Shown here: in pieces, positions 36,055 through 45,405 of the stretch
Numbering within the stretch: the stretch's first letter is position 1
Layout of the letters: every line of letters starts with the position of its first letter
Assembly (NCBI RefSeq): GCF_900113435.1
Contig: NZ_FOPG01000003.1
Location: forward strand, 372,001 to 436,000
DNA: 64,000 bases
Direction: 5' to 3'
Source of the DNA: Sulfitobacter dubius
Lineage (GTDB): Bacteria; Pseudomonadota; Alphaproteobacteria; Rhodobacterales; Rhodobacteraceae
Made by a program: the position numbers and the translations under genes
Notes under the pieces: generated by a model
The model's database searches: none
What the model was told of the DNA's origin: nothing
The model's input: the letters and a program-made list of their open reading frames with translations, nothing else

Positions 36055-37221
36055 TTGACCAGCCCCGGCGTAGGGATTTCCGCGCCGGGGCTTTTGTTCG
36101 CCGTATTGGGCGCGGCGGCGCTTTGCGTGCCTTTCATGACCCTCGCCGCCAATCGGATTGTGGCGGGTGAAGGGGTGATGGCATGGGGCGTGGCCTCTTT
36201 GCCCGTTGTGCTGCCGGGGCTCGCCGCGATTGCTGCGGGTCTGATCATGGGGCTCCCCGCAGGACGGAACAGCCTGCGTATTGCAGGAGCGGCTTTGGGC
36301 GTCGGCGGTCTGCTGTGGCTGCTGACCCAAGGGGCGTCCGGTTTGCTGGCCGAGGCCGGTGACTATGCCCGTGTTTCGCCCTCGGTGAGCTTTTGGTGCC
36401 TGCTGGTCGTCTTCATGTTGCTCATGGCGGATGCACTTGCCGCGATGGCACCGGGGCCGCTGATGCGCGGCGGTGTTTTGGCGGCGGTGCTCGCGGTGCT
36501 GGGCGCGATCCTGTGGTCGGGAGTGCTGTCTGATCTGTCGGTGATGCGGGAATTCGCCAGCCGGGCGGATGCCTTTGGCCGGGAGTTCCTGCGCCACCTC
36601 GGGCTGGCCTTTGGCTCTCTCGCCGCCGCGGCGGTGATCGGCTTTCCGCTTGGGGTGCTGTGCCACCGCCTTGCCAGTCTGCGCGGTGCCACCTTGCCGG
36701 TGCTGAGCTTTCTGCAAACTATCCCTTCGCTTGCCATGTTCGGTTTAATGATCCCGATCCTCGGCTGGGTTGGGGCAAACTTGCCCGGCGCGCGGGCGCT
36801 TGGCATTGCGGGCATCGGCTTTGCGCCCGCCTTTCTCGCGCTGGTGCTCTATTCGTTGCTGCCCGTGGTCGGCAACACGGTGGCGGGGCTCGCATCCGCC
36901 CCGCCTGCGGCGCTTGAGGCCGCGCGGGGCATGGGGATGACGCCCCTTCAGCGTCTGTTGCGGGTAGAGTTCCCGCTGGGCCTTCCGATCATCCTGACCG
37001 GGCTGCGCATCGTATTGGTGCAGAACATCGGGCTGGCGGTCATCGCCGGCCTGATCGGCGGCGGCGGCTTTGGCACGTTCGTCTTCCAAGGGCTGAACCA
37101 GACCGCGACCGACCTGATCCTGCTGGGGGCCCTGCCGACCGTGGTGCTGGCCCTGACGGCGGCCATCGTGATGGACATCCTGGTCGAACTGACCCGCAAG
37201 ACCCCAAAGGACAGCGCATGA
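36055..37221 (+). CDS. yehY: YehY-like ABC transporter permease
   Basis: A 388-residue permease that is longer than usual because extra N-terminal helices (up to about residue 150) precede the transport domain, as in YehY. The NRIVAGEGVMAWG segment near residue 37 and a PSVSFW segment near 107 also match that subfamily. The transport domain has the EAA loop EAARGMGMTPLQRLLRVEFPLGLP near residue 290. The start is TTG at 36055, 17 bp after the binding-protein stop; no ATG is suitably placed. The end overlaps the ATPase gene by 4 bp. Confidence 0.85.
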   Translation: MTSPGVGISAPGLLFAVLGAAALCVPFMTLAANRIVAGEGVMAWGVASLPVVLPGLAAIAAGLIMGLPAGRNSLRIAGAALGVGGLLWLLTQGASGLLAEAGDYARVSPSVSFWCLLVVFMLLMADALAAMAPGPLMRGGVLAAVLAVLGAILWSGVLSDLSVMREFASRADAFGREFLRHLGLAFGSLAAAAVIGFPLGVLCHRLASLRGATLPVLSFLQTIPSLAMFGLMIPILGWVGANLPGARALGIAGIGFAPAFLALVLYSLLPVVGNTVAGLASAPPAALEAARGMGMTPLQRLLRVEFPLGLPIILTGLRIVLVQNIGLAVIAGLIGGGGFGTFVFQGLNQTATDLILLGALPTVVLALTAAIVMDILVELTRKTPKDSA

Positions 37222-38153
37222 TCGAGATCGACCGCATCACCAAGACCTATGGCGACATTCGCGCGGTGGATTCCGTGTCGATGACGGTGGAGACGGGCAC
37301 GATCACGGTGATCGTCGGCACCTCCGGCTCAGGGAAAACGACGCTTTTGCGGATGATCAACCGGCTGGAGGAGCCGACCTCGGGCGAGGTGCGGATCAAC
37401 GGCGACTCCACCCTGTCGGTCAAGCCGCATATCCTGCGGCGGCGCATCGGCTATGCCATCCAAGGGCACGGGCTATTCCCGCATCACACCGTGGGGCGCA
37501 ACATTGGCGCGGTGCCGCAACTGCTGGGCTGGCCCCGCGACAAGATCGCAGCGCGGGTGGATGAACTGCTGGCGCTATTCTCGATGGACCCCGCGCAATT
37601 CCGCGACCGCTATCCGGCGGAGCTTTCGGGCGGGCAGCAGCAGCGGGTCGGCGTGGCGCGGGCCTTGGCCTCGCGGCCCGACCTTTTGTTGATGGATGAA
37701 CCCTTTGGCGCGCTGGACCCGATCATCCGCACCCGCGCGCAAGAAGACCTGCGGCACATCCAGCAGCGGCTGGGCTCGACCATCATGCTGGTGACCCACG
37801 ACATGGAAGAGGCGATCCGGCTCGGCGACCGGGTGGCGGTCATGGACGGTGGGCATCTGGTGCAACACGGCACGCCTGCCGAGATCATCGCCGCACCCGC
37901 AACGGATTTCGTGGCGGATATGGTCGGCGATGTGGAGCGGCCCCTGCGCCTGCTCTCTCTGATCCCCGTGGCTGAGTTGGTCGAAGAAGGCACAGCCGAG
38001 GGCGAAGCGCTGTCAGCTGACGCCAGCCTACGCGACGCGCTCTCGGCCTGTCTGTGGTCCGGGCGCGGGGCGGTGCCGGTCGCAGAAGATGGCGTGCCAT
38101 TGGGGCGCGTGACGCTGGATGCGATCCGCGCGCGGGCCGGACAGCACGCATGA
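37218..38153 (+). CDS. yehX: YehX-like ABC transporter ATP-binding protein
   Basis: A 311-residue ATPase with Walker A GTSGSGKTT (34-42), signature [16 protein letters not shown], Walker B LLLMDEPFGALDP and switch histidine in THDMEEAI. The tail (about 250-311) resembles a short CBS-type regulatory segment, as in other quaternary-amine transporter ATPases. ATGA overlaps at both ends couple it to the two permeases. Confidence 0.9.
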   Translation: MIEIDRITKTYGDIRAVDSVSMTVETGTITVIVGTSGSGKTTLLRMINRLEEPTSGEVRINGDSTLSVKPHILRRRIGYAIQGHGLFPHHTVGRNIGAVPQLLGWPRDKIAARVDELLALFSMDPAQFRDRYPAELSGGQQQRVGVARALASRPDLLLMDEPFGALDPIIRTRAQEDLRHIQQRLGSTIMLVTHDMEEAIRLGDRVAVMDGGHLVQHGTPAEIIAAPATDFVADMVGDVERPLRLLSLIPVAELVEEGTAEGEALSADASLRDALSACLWSGRGAVPVAEDGVPLGRVTLDAIRARAGQHA

Positions 38154-38884
38154 AAATCGGGTGGATCCTGCGGCCCCTGTTGGTGGCGGCCTTGCTGGCC
38201 TTGGTCCTGCGGCCTGAGTGGTTCACGCCGCTGCTTGCGCCCTTGGCCCCGGCAAATGGTCCGGTGATCTATACGCGCGCCTCGCTCTTGTCGCTGTCGC
38301 TGAGCCATCTGGCGCTGGTGGCCATGGCCTCGGCTGCGGCGACGGTGGTGGCGGTGACGCTGGCGATCCTTGTGACCCGGCCTGCGGGCGCGGCGTTCCG
38401 CCCGCTGTCGCGCACCATCACTAACATGGGGCAGACCTTTCCGCCCGTCGCGGTTCTGGCGCTGGCCGTGCCCGCCTTGGGCTTTGGCGCAGGGCCAACG
38501 CTGGTGGCGCTCTTTCTTTATGGGCTTCTGCCGATTTTCGAGAACGCGGTGACGGGGCTGACCAATCTGCCGCCCGCAACGATGGAGGCCGCGCGCGGCA
38601 TCGGGCTGAGCCGTTGGCAACGACTGTGGCGGGTGGAGCTGCCGCTGGCCCTGCCGGTGACGCTGACGGGCATCCGGCTGTCGGTCGTTATCGCGCTTGG
38701 CACGGCGACCATCGGCTCGACCGTGGCGGCGCGGACCTTGGGTGAGGTGATCATCGCGGGACTGCTGACGAATAACACCGCCTTCGTGGTACAAGGCGGG
38801 CTGGCGGTGGGGCTGTTTGCGGTGCTGATCTATGACGCCATGGTGCAGCTTGAAACGCGGCTGGCGCGGCGCATGGGCGGCTGA
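38150..38884 (+). CDS. yehW: YehW-like ABC transporter permease
   Basis: A 244-residue permease with about six helices and the EAA loop MEAARGIGLSRWQRLWRVELPLALP near residue 145. The ATG at 38150 lies in an ATGA overlap with the ATPase stop; an earlier in-frame ATG would lie within that gene. Last gene of the operon; the convergent HAD gene ends only 3 bp away, with no terminator between them. Confidence 0.88.
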   Translation: MKIGWILRPLLVAALLALVLRPEWFTPLLAPLAPANGPVIYTRASLLSLSLSHLALVAMASAAATVVAVTLAILVTRPAGAAFRPLSRTITNMGQTFPPVAVLALAVPALGFGAGPTLVALFLYGLLPIFENAVTGLTNLPPATMEAARGIGLSRWQRLWRVELPLALPVTLTGIRLSVVIALGTATIGSTVAARTLGEVIIAGLLTNNTAFVVQGGLAVGLFAVLIYDAMVQLETRLARRMGG

Positions 38885-38887
38885 GGC

Positions 38888-39583
38888 TCAGCCCCCGTTC
38901 GCGGCGATGATCTGCTTGACCAAGTCCACCAGATCGTCCGAGAGGTAGTGCGGCTGCGGCACGTTTTCGGCCTTAATCAGGTTGTTGTTGGGGCGGGTCA
39001 GAAAGGCCCCCTGACAGCCCGCCGCCTGCGCGCCGATGGCGTCCCACAGATGGCAGGCCACCATGCAAAGGTCATCGGTTTGTAGGTCCAACGCATCGGC
39101 CACCATCTGGTAGGTCGCCGGATGGGGTTTGAACTTTGCCACCTCATCAACGCTAAAGCTGCGGTCGAAGAAATCAGCGATGCCAGCTTTCTCTAACGGC
39201 GTGGGCGCGGGGGAGGGGGGCGAGTTGGTCAGCGTGACCAGCCGGAAACCTGCCTCGCGCAGCCTGCGCAGGGCGGGGGCGACATCCGGATGGGCGGGCA
39301 TGGAGCCGATGAGCGATTTTAACTCGGTCACGTCATCATCACTGATCGTCACGTCCTTGTTCGCGCCGACCATCCGCAAGACACCCCCCGCCAGCGCACC
39401 GAAGGGGGCATATCGGCTCGAGAGGGTCATGGTCTGCGAATAGAGGATCAGCTCGGCAAACCATTCGCGCAGGACCGAGGCGTCGCCGAACACCCGCGCG
39501 AACAGTGGCTCCAGCGTGGTGATGTCGAGCAGGGTCTCGTTCACGTCGAAGACGATTGTAGAGACGGGCTTTTGATCGGGCAT
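38888..39583 (-). CDS. HAD-family hydrolase, haloacid dehalogenase type II-like
   Basis: A 231-residue HAD enzyme. The nucleophile motif is VFDVNETLLD, the second motif TLTNSPPSP, and the lysine motif FKPHPATYQM. Motif spacing fits the type II haloacid dehalogenase group, but many members in Rhodobacteraceae are simple phosphatases. The ATG at 39583 has AAGGA upstream and is preferred to one 18 bp earlier. It lies downstream of the PuuB-like oxidase on the same strand and may be co-transcribed with it. Confidence 0.82.
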   Translation of the reverse strand: MPDQKPVSTIVFDVNETLLDITTLEPLFARVFGDASVLREWFAELILYSQTMTLSSRYAPFGALAGGVLRMVGANKDVTISDDDVTELKSLIGSMPAHPDVAPALRRLREAGFRLVTLTNSPPSPAPTPLEKAGIADFFDRSFSVDEVAKFKPHPATYQMVADALDLQTDDLCMVACHLWDAIGAQAAGCQGAFLTRPNNNLIKAENVPQPHYLSDDLVDLVKQIIAANGG

Positions 39584-39655
39584 GGGGGTCCTTCCTGTCA
39601 CGGCGGGCGATGCGCCCGGTCATTGTGAAGAAACCGTCAGCCCTGTCAAAAGGTT

Positions 39656-40960
39656 TCAAACCCCCAAACGGTCGCGCAGCCCGTACCACCATGAACCCAT
39701 CACCGAATAGGGCACGCGCAACATGCGCCCGCCGGGGAAGGGGAACCACGGCACATTGGCGAATACATCAAACCGGGTCAGATCGCCGTCGATCGCTTCC
39801 GAAAGGATGCGCCCGAAGGTATGCGAGCCGGTCACGCCATGGCCGCTGTAGCCGTGCGCGAAATAGGTGTTGTCGCCGATCCGGCCCATCTGCGGCACGC
39901 GGCTGAAGGACAGGGCGAAGTTGCCGCTCCAGGCATAGTCGATCTTTACGTCTTTGAGTTGGGGGAAGACTTTGTCCATGTTGCGTTTGAGCTTGGCCTT
40001 GATGTCGCGCGGATCGGCGCCGCCATAGACGGTGCCACCCCCGAAAAGCATGCGTTTGTCGCCCGACAGACGGTAATAATCGAGGATATAGCGGATATCT
40101 TCGACGCAGGCATCAGTGGGCAGCAGCGCGTGAGCCTGCGCCTCGCTGAGTGGTTCGGTGGCCATGACTTGGGTCGAGACGGGCATCACGCGCGGGGTCA
40201 GGGTGGGTACCACATGGCCCAGATAGGCGTTGCCGCAGAGAACCAGCGTCTTGCAGGTCATTGTGCCCTTGGCGGTTCTGACCACGGGGCGTGGGGCGGT
40301 GTGATCCACATCCGTGACGGGGGACATCTCATAGATCGTGCCGCCGTTCTTCTCAAACGCTGCCGCTTCGCCGAGGGCGAGGTTCAAGGGGTGCATATGG
40401 CCGCCCGAATGGTCGATCAGCCCGCCTTCATAGAGGTCGGAATTGATGTGGGCGCGCAGTTGATCCTTGTCCAGCATCTCTTGATTGTCGATGCCGTAGC
40501 TCTGCCAGAGCTTCTGCCGCTCCTCCAACTCGCGCATATGCGCGGCCGTGAGGCCGGTGAAGATGTTCTTTCCCTTGAGATCGCATTTGATGTCATAGGT
40601 GTGGACCCGATCGCGGATGATCTCGCCGCCTTCTTGCACCAACCCGGCCACGAAAGTCGCCGTGTCCTGACCATAGCGGCGCTTGATCGTTTGCAGGCTG
40701 GCGTTGAGCCCGTTGACGATCTGACCGCCGTTGCGCCCCGAGGCCCCCCAGCCCACGCGCGCGCCTTCGATGATGGCGACTTTGTAGCCCTTTTCGGCCA
40801 AATGCAGGCCGGTCGACAGACCGCTATAGCCCGCGCCGACGATACAGACGTCGATCTCATGATCGCCCTTGAGTTCGGGACGTTCGGGCGACGGATTGGC
40901 CGAGGCCGCATAGTAGCTTGACGTATGGCTGCCGTCACCGGCGTAGGGGGGACGAGACAT
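39656..40960 (-). CDS. puuB: FAD-dependent oxidoreductase, PuuB-like (gamma-glutamylputrescine oxidase type)
   Basis: A 434-residue DAO-family flavoenzyme. The FAD-binding motif DVCIVGAGYSGLSTGLHLAEKG starts near residue 36 and is followed by GWGASGRNGGQI. The C-terminal part carries GDNTYFAHGYSGHGVTGSH, the second FAD segment of PuuB/OrdL-type oxidases. Its ATG overlaps the stop of the PuuA-like gene in TGATG. In the family pathway it oxidises gamma-glutamylated putrescine to the aldehyde and releases ammonia and peroxide. Function is inferred from the pair; another gamma-glutamyl amine could be the true substrate. Confidence 0.82.
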   Translation of the reverse strand: MSRPPYAGDGSHTSSYYAASANPSPERPELKGDHEIDVCIVGAGYSGLSTGLHLAEKGYKVAIIEGARVGWGASGRNGGQIVNGLNASLQTIKRRYGQDTATFVAGLVQEGGEIIRDRVHTYDIKCDLKGKNIFTGLTAAHMRELEERQKLWQSYGIDNQEMLDKDQLRAHINSDLYEGGLIDHSGGHMHPLNLALGEAAAFEKNGGTIYEMSPVTDVDHTAPRPVVRTAKGTMTCKTLVLCGNAYLGHVVPTLTPRVMPVSTQVMATEPLSEAQAHALLPTDACVEDIRYILDYYRLSGDKRMLFGGGTVYGGADPRDIKAKLKRNMDKVFPQLKDVKIDYAWSGNFALSFSRVPQMGRIGDNTYFAHGYSGHGVTGSHTFGRILSEAIDGDLTRFDVFANVPWFPFPGGRMLRVPYSVMGSWWYGLRDRLGV

Positions 40961-42309
40961 CAGACGATCTCCAGATAGGTGTCATATTCGAAATGGGTCA
41001 CTTGCCGCGCGAATTTGCGCAGCTCTTGGGTCTTGCATTCGACCATCATGGTCTGCAACCGGGCGGAGAAGATGCCGGGCACATCCGGCCCTTTTCGGAA
41101 GGCATCAATCGCCGTGGCCCAGTCGAGCGGCAGGTTGTCGAGCTTCATCGTATAGGCGTCGCCGGTGATCGGGGCGACGGGCTGCATGTCTTGCTCGATC
41201 CCCAAAAGCGCGCCGCCCAAGATGCTGGTCAGCACCAGATAGGGGTTCGCATCGGCCCCAGCGACGCGATGCTCGATACGGCGGGCCTTGGCGTCTCCGC
41301 CGGGGATGCGGATCGCGGCGGTGCGGTTCTCATAGCCCCAGGCGACATTGGTCGGCGCATGGGCGCCCGGCAGCAAGCGGCGATAGGAGTTTTCATGCGG
41401 CGCGAAGGTCAGCGTGTTTTGCTGCATCGTTGCCAGCAGACCGGCCACGGCGTTGAGCATCAGGGCCGTGCCCTCATCCCCGCCATTGTCGAAGACGTTG
41501 ACGCCGTTTTCATCGACCAGCGAGAAATGCACGTGAAAGCCGCTGCCCGCCAGATCGCCATAGGGTTTGGCCATGAAAGTTGCGGCAAAGCCATGTTTGC
41601 GGGCGATGCCGCGCACCAGACGTTTGAACAGCACCGCGTCATCAGCCGCGCGCAGCGGATCGTCCACATGGCGCATGTTGATCTCGAACTGCCCCGCCCC
41701 GTTTTCCGAGATCGCCGCATCCGCCGGGATGCCCTGCAATTCGCAGGCGTCATAGACCTCGTTCAGGAACTCATCGAAGTGCTGCAACTCGTCCAGCGAC
41801 AATGCGCCGTCGGAATCCAGCCGCTTGCCGGTCACCGGAGAGCAGGGCGCCTGCGGGTGATCCTCGGACGGATCAACGAGGTAGAACTCCAACTCGGTCG
41901 CAACCACGGGGGTGAGACCACGTACCTTGAACTTGGCCGCAACTTCGGCCAGCGCGCGGCGCGGATCGCCGGGGAAGGGGGTGCCGTTTTCCTGACGCAT
42001 CCACAGCATCGCCAGCGCGGTCGGGCGCGAAGTCCATGTGATGGGCATGAGGGGCCGTCCCGTGAAATCGCACAGCCCGTCGGAATCCCCAGTCTCAAAC
42101 ACCAGTTCGCTATTTTCGACATCTTCGCCCCAGATATCCATGCCGACGATGGACAGGGGCATGCGCAACCCGCCTTCGACAACCTTGGAAACCTGATCCG
42201 CCGGCACCCGCTTGCCGCGCATGGTTCCGTTAAGGTCGCAGACACAGGCAAAGATCGATTCGATCTCTGGGTGTTGCGCCAGCCACGCTTCGGCTTTGCT
42301 CTGAGACAT
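40960..42309 (-). CDS. puuA: Glutamine synthetase-family ligase, PuuA-like
   Basis: A 449-residue member of the glutamine synthetase family, lacking the adenylylation tyrosine region of housekeeping GlnA. Seen motifs are the N-terminal beta-grasp DLNGTMRGKRVP, the metal-binding ENGAGQFEINMRH near 225, GSGFHVHFSL near 260, and NRTAAIRIPGGDAKARRIEHR near 330, which includes the ATP/glutamate-binding arginines. It is the first gene of the minus-strand block with PuuB-like and HAD genes and is divergent from a GntR regulator. It likely attaches glutamate to an amine as the first step of polyamine breakdown. Confidence 0.85.
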   Translation of the reverse strand: MSQSKAEAWLAQHPEIESIFACVCDLNGTMRGKRVPADQVSKVVEGGLRMPLSIVGMDIWGEDVENSELVFETGDSDGLCDFTGRPLMPITWTSRPTALAMLWMRQENGTPFPGDPRRALAEVAAKFKVRGLTPVVATELEFYLVDPSEDHPQAPCSPVTGKRLDSDGALSLDELQHFDEFLNEVYDACELQGIPADAAISENGAGQFEINMRHVDDPLRAADDAVLFKRLVRGIARKHGFAATFMAKPYGDLAGSGFHVHFSLVDENGVNVFDNGGDEGTALMLNAVAGLLATMQQNTLTFAPHENSYRRLLPGAHAPTNVAWGYENRTAAIRIPGGDAKARRIEHRVAGADANPYLVLTSILGGALLGIEQDMQPVAPITGDAYTMKLDNLPLDWATAIDAFRKGPDVPGIFSARLQTMMVECKTQELRKFARQVTHFEYDTYLEIV

Positions 42310-42434
42310 GGGATTCCTTCCGATATCGAAATCAAAAAATGTGATACCATTTGTTAGAACGTAATATCAATATTCGCTTGTCTGTCAATTGCCCTCTACC
42401 TTATGGTCGCCCCTGAAAGACCGAAGGCGGCAAG

Positions 42435-43178
42435 ATGATCGAGACGGAAAACGACGCGCTGAATATTCCCGAAATCCCCGAGATATCGGGGGCGACGACG
42501 CAGGAATATGTTTACGCGCGGCTGCGCAACGCGATCATGCTTGGGGCGATCACGCCGGGCACGTCGCTGACCATGCGCGGCATTGCAGAGCGGTTGCACC
42601 TGAGCCCGACCCCGGTGCGCGAAGCGGTGCGGCGGCTGAGTTCGGAGCACGCAATTCAGATCAAGGACAACCGCCGCCTGACCGTGCCGTTGATGACGCT
42701 CGACCGGTTCGAAGAATTGGTAGCCCTTCGGATCGCCGTTGAAACCCACGCTGCCCTGCGCGCTTTGCCTTACATTTCGGACATCGTGATCGGCAAACTG
42801 ACCGAGATTGACGGCAGCATGGACCGTTTCGTGGCCGAGCGGGATTCAGACCAGTTAACGCTGCTGAACCAAGCGTTTCACCGCATTCTCTATACCGTAA
42901 ACCCCGCGCAATCGTCGCTGCCGATGATCGAGAGTATCTGGCTGCAGCTTGGCCCTTTTCAGCGCCAGGTGATCACCGAAGTTGCGGAGTACTATCAGAT
43001 CGATCGTCACAAAGAGGTGCTGGCGGCGCTGACCGCGCGTGATGGCGATGCGCTGAGTGCTGCCATCGCCAATGACATCCGCGATGGCGTTTTGGAGACG
43101 GGCCGCAGCCTGCTGGCAGCGGCGGAGGGCGGGGATATGGCGCTGCCGGATGTCTCGGGTGCAACTGGTCAGGTCTGA
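42435..43178 (+). CDS. GntR-family transcriptional regulator (FadR/FCD type)
   Basis: A 247-residue regulator. The winged helix-turn-helix lies at about residues 20-90 (YARLRNAIMLGAITPGTSL, then LHLSPTPVREAVRRLSSE), followed by an all-helical FCD domain (about 98-225) with histidines in the right region for a metal site (NQAFHRILY; DRHKEVLAAL). It is divergent from the PuuA-like gene, 125 bp away. The gap contains a small dyad AATAT-CA-ATATT at 42363-42374. It most likely represses the amine-catabolic block; the ligand is not known. Confidence 0.87.
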   Translation: MIETENDALNIPEIPEISGATTQEYVYARLRNAIMLGAITPGTSLTMRGIAERLHLSPTPVREAVRRLSSEHAIQIKDNRRLTVPLMTLDRFEELVALRIAVETHAALRALPYISDIVIGKLTEIDGSMDRFVAERDSDQLTLLNQAFHRILYTVNPAQSSLPMIESIWLQLGPFQRQVITEVAEYYQIDRHKEVLAALTARDGDALSAAIANDIRDGVLETGRSLLAAAEGGDMALPDVSGATGQV

Positions 43179-43245
43179 TGCCAGCCTCGTCACGGCCTTT
43201 TGCCTATGATTTCGCTGGAAGAATAGGCTAGAACGGCGGCGAAAG

Positions 43246-44352
43246 ATGGGGGCAGGGATGCGCAATACTCAAAGTCAAAATCTTGGTGGCATCGGCATGC
43301 GTGCCCTCTGCGCGGTGATGTTCATCGCCCTATCGGCCTGCGCACCGCGCCCGGGTGGAGAGACGCTGACCGTCGTGTCTGCCGCCCAGCCCACGGGAAA
43401 GAGCGTTGCGATCACAGTCGCCTCTACCCGTGGCCGCGAAACAGAGACGGGCGATTACACAGACGCCCGCGCACATCAGATGAACTTTGAGCGTTTCACC
43501 ATTGCCATTCCGCCGAGCCATGAGGCAAGCCGGATCGAATGGCCAGAGGAGGAGCCAGACCCCAGCCGCAGTTTTGCAGTGACAGCCCGCGAGCCTTTGT
43601 CTGCGCTTGAGATCCAGCGCGGAGCGGGGGGGCGGCAAGACGTGATGGTTTTTGTCCACGGATACAACCAAACCTTCCCGGAATCTCTCTTTCGCCTCGC
43701 GCAGGTGGCCGTAGATGGTGATTTGCCCGAACAACCGATCCTCTTTGCTTGGCCCTCGGCGGGGACGGTGGTGGGCTATGTCGCTGACAAAGACGCGGCG
43801 GCCTATTCGCGCGATGAGCTTGCCGCGGTGCTCAGCACCCTTGCCGCTGATCCTGATGTGGGAAAGATCACGCTTTTTGGCCATAGTATGGGGGGATGGC
43901 TGGTGGCAGAAACCCTGCGCCAGTTACGGCTTTCGGGCAAAGATGCCGTGATCGAAAGGTTAAGCGACGTGGTTCTTGCCGCGCCGGATATCGACGTGGA
44001 TGTGTTCCGCAAACAGATTGAGGTTATCGGCCCGCTTGAGCCACCTATGGCGATTCTGGTTGCCCCCGATGACCGGGCGCTGCGCATTTCTGCGGGGCTT
44101 GCCGGGGCGCGGCCTAGGGTTGGTCGGACCAATGCCAGCACCCCTGCGGTTCAGGCTTTGGCCAAGAAAAACGGCGTTCAGCTGGTCGATATTTCGGGCA
44201 TCGGGGCGGTGGATGGCACCCATCACAACCGCTTTGCGTCTCTCGTGCAGTTGATCCCAGAGCAACGCGATGGTCTGACCCAAACCCGTGCGCAGGTGGG
44301 TGCGTTTATCCTTGATCCCGTTTCAGCCACGCTGGTGGCGCTTTCGCGCTAA
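43246..44352 (+). CDS. Alpha/beta hydrolase lipoprotein (DUF900-like)
   Basis: A 368-residue protein with a lipoprotein signal: the hydrophobic ALCAVMFIAL segment ends in the lipobox LSAC. The hydrolase core has the oxyanion region VFVHGYNQTF and the nucleophile elbow GHSMGG, with downstream aspartates and the DGTHHNRF histidine as triad candidates. This matches the DUF900 group of esterase-like proteins. The start is uncertain: ATGs at 43246, 43258 and 43297 are all in frame, and the last gives the shortest signal. It would be anchored in the cell envelope. Substrate unknown. Confidence 0.78.
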   Translation: MGAGMRNTQSQNLGGIGMRALCAVMFIALSACAPRPGGETLTVVSAAQPTGKSVAITVASTRGRETETGDYTDARAHQMNFERFTIAIPPSHEASRIEWPEEEPDPSRSFAVTAREPLSALEIQRGAGGRQDVMVFVHGYNQTFPESLFRLAQVAVDGDLPEQPILFAWPSAGTVVGYVADKDAAAYSRDELAAVLSTLAADPDVGKITLFGHSMGGWLVAETLRQLRLSGKDAVIERLSDVVLAAPDIDVDVFRKQIEVIGPLEPPMAILVAPDDRALRISAGLAGARPRVGRTNASTPAVQALAKKNGVQLVDISGIGAVDGTHHNRFASLVQLIPEQRDGLTQTRAQVGAFILDPVSATLVALSR

Positions 44353-44447
44353 GACCCGCCGCTTGCACTTATGCTGCGCCCCGCAGTATGGGGGCGAACG
44401 CGATGATCCCGATACCTCTTTTTCCAGCCTTAGCGGAGCCTGTCCCC

Positions 44448-45365
44448 ATGACTATTACCCATCTCGTCACCCACTCTGGGGGCTTTCACGCGGATGAGCT
44501 TTTGTCCACTGTCATTCTTACCCGGCTTTACCCTGAGGCAACGCTGCTGCGCAGCCGTGATGCGGATTGGATCACCCCCGGCGCGGGGCGGATCATCTAT
44601 GATGTGGGCCGCGACTATGACGCCGACGCACTGATCTTTGACCACCACCAGCGCCCCGGCCCGTTGCGCGAAGATGACCAGCCTTTCAGCTCTTTCGGGT
44701 TGATCTGGCAGCACTATGGCCGCGATTATCTGCGCAGCTTTGATGTGCCTGAAGCGGATGTAGATGATATTCACCGCAGTTTCGATCAGGGGTTTGTCCT
44801 GCCCGTTGATCTGATTGATAACGGCGCGTTGGAGCCTTCGGTGGCAGGGCCTCTCGCTGGGATGACGTTGCCGGTGCTGCTGGAAACGCTGAAACCTGTC
44901 TTTGACGAACGGGGCGAGAATGCCGACGATCGCGCCTTTATGGCGGCACTTCCGGTCGCGCGCGCCTTTGTAGAGGCGGCGATCAAGGGCAAAGCCGCCA
45001 AGCGGCGCGCCGAGGCGATGGTGATGCAGGCGATTGAAGCGGCAGGCACTGGCCGTGTGCTGGAACTGCCCAGCGGGATGCCCTTCCGCTCGGCAGTGGA
45101 AAAGGCCGGGGCGGATCATCTATTGTTTGTCGTGCATCCGCGTGGCGAAGATTGGGCGCTGACGACGATCCGAAAAAGTGGCGACAGTTTTGAGGCCCGC
45201 GCCGACCTTCCCGAAGCTTGGGCTGGGCTGACGGATGCCGATCTTGAGGCAGCAAGCGGTGTGAGTGGCGCCAAGTTCAGTCACAACGCACGCTTCATCG
45301 CCGTGGCGGCAAATCGCGAGGCGGTTCTGCGTATGGCCGAATTGGCGGTTCAGGACGTGGTGTAA
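44448..45365 (+). CDS. MYG1-family protein (DHH-like phosphoesterase)
   Basis: A 305-residue member of the MYG1/UPF0160 family. The N-terminal metal motif THSGGFHADE starts at residue 8, and the second motif FDHHQRPGPL lies near 65, both conserved in this DHH-like superfamily. The ATG at 44448 starts right at the conserved MTITHLVTHSGG sequence, with GGAG upstream; an ATG 60 bp earlier adds a non-conserved leader. Eukaryotic MYG1 is a 3'-5' RNA exonuclease; bacterial members are little studied. It stands apart from its neighbours in function. Confidence 0.85.
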   Translation: MTITHLVTHSGGFHADELLSTVILTRLYPEATLLRSRDADWITPGAGRIIYDVGRDYDADALIFDHHQRPGPLREDDQPFSSFGLIWQHYGRDYLRSFDVPEADVDDIHRSFDQGFVLPVDLIDNGALEPSVAGPLAGMTLPVLLETLKPVFDERGENADDRAFMAALPVARAFVEAAIKGKAAKRRAEAMVMQAIEAAGTGRVLELPSGMPFRSAVEKAGADHLLFVVHPRGEDWALTTIRKSGDSFEARADLPEAWAGLTDADLEAASGVSGAKFSHNARFIAVAANREAVLRMAELAVQDVV

Positions 45366-45366
45366 G

Positions 45367-45392
45367 GCCGAGGCCCGCAAGGGCGCCTCGGC
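45367..45392. terminator. Shared hairpin between convergent MYG1-like and small secreted genes
   Basis: An 8-bp stem GCCGAGGC / GCCTCGGC with a 10-base loop, lying between two convergent genes. It could end transcription from both sides. No T-run. Confidence 0.5.
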
Positions 45393-45405
45393 AAGGTTCA
45401 GCGGT

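Noticed and set aside
39821-42357. Two long plus-strand open frames over the PuuB-like and PuuA-like genes
   Set aside because: Antisense shadows; the minus-strand proteins carry FAD and glutamine synthetase motifs and overlap in TGATG.
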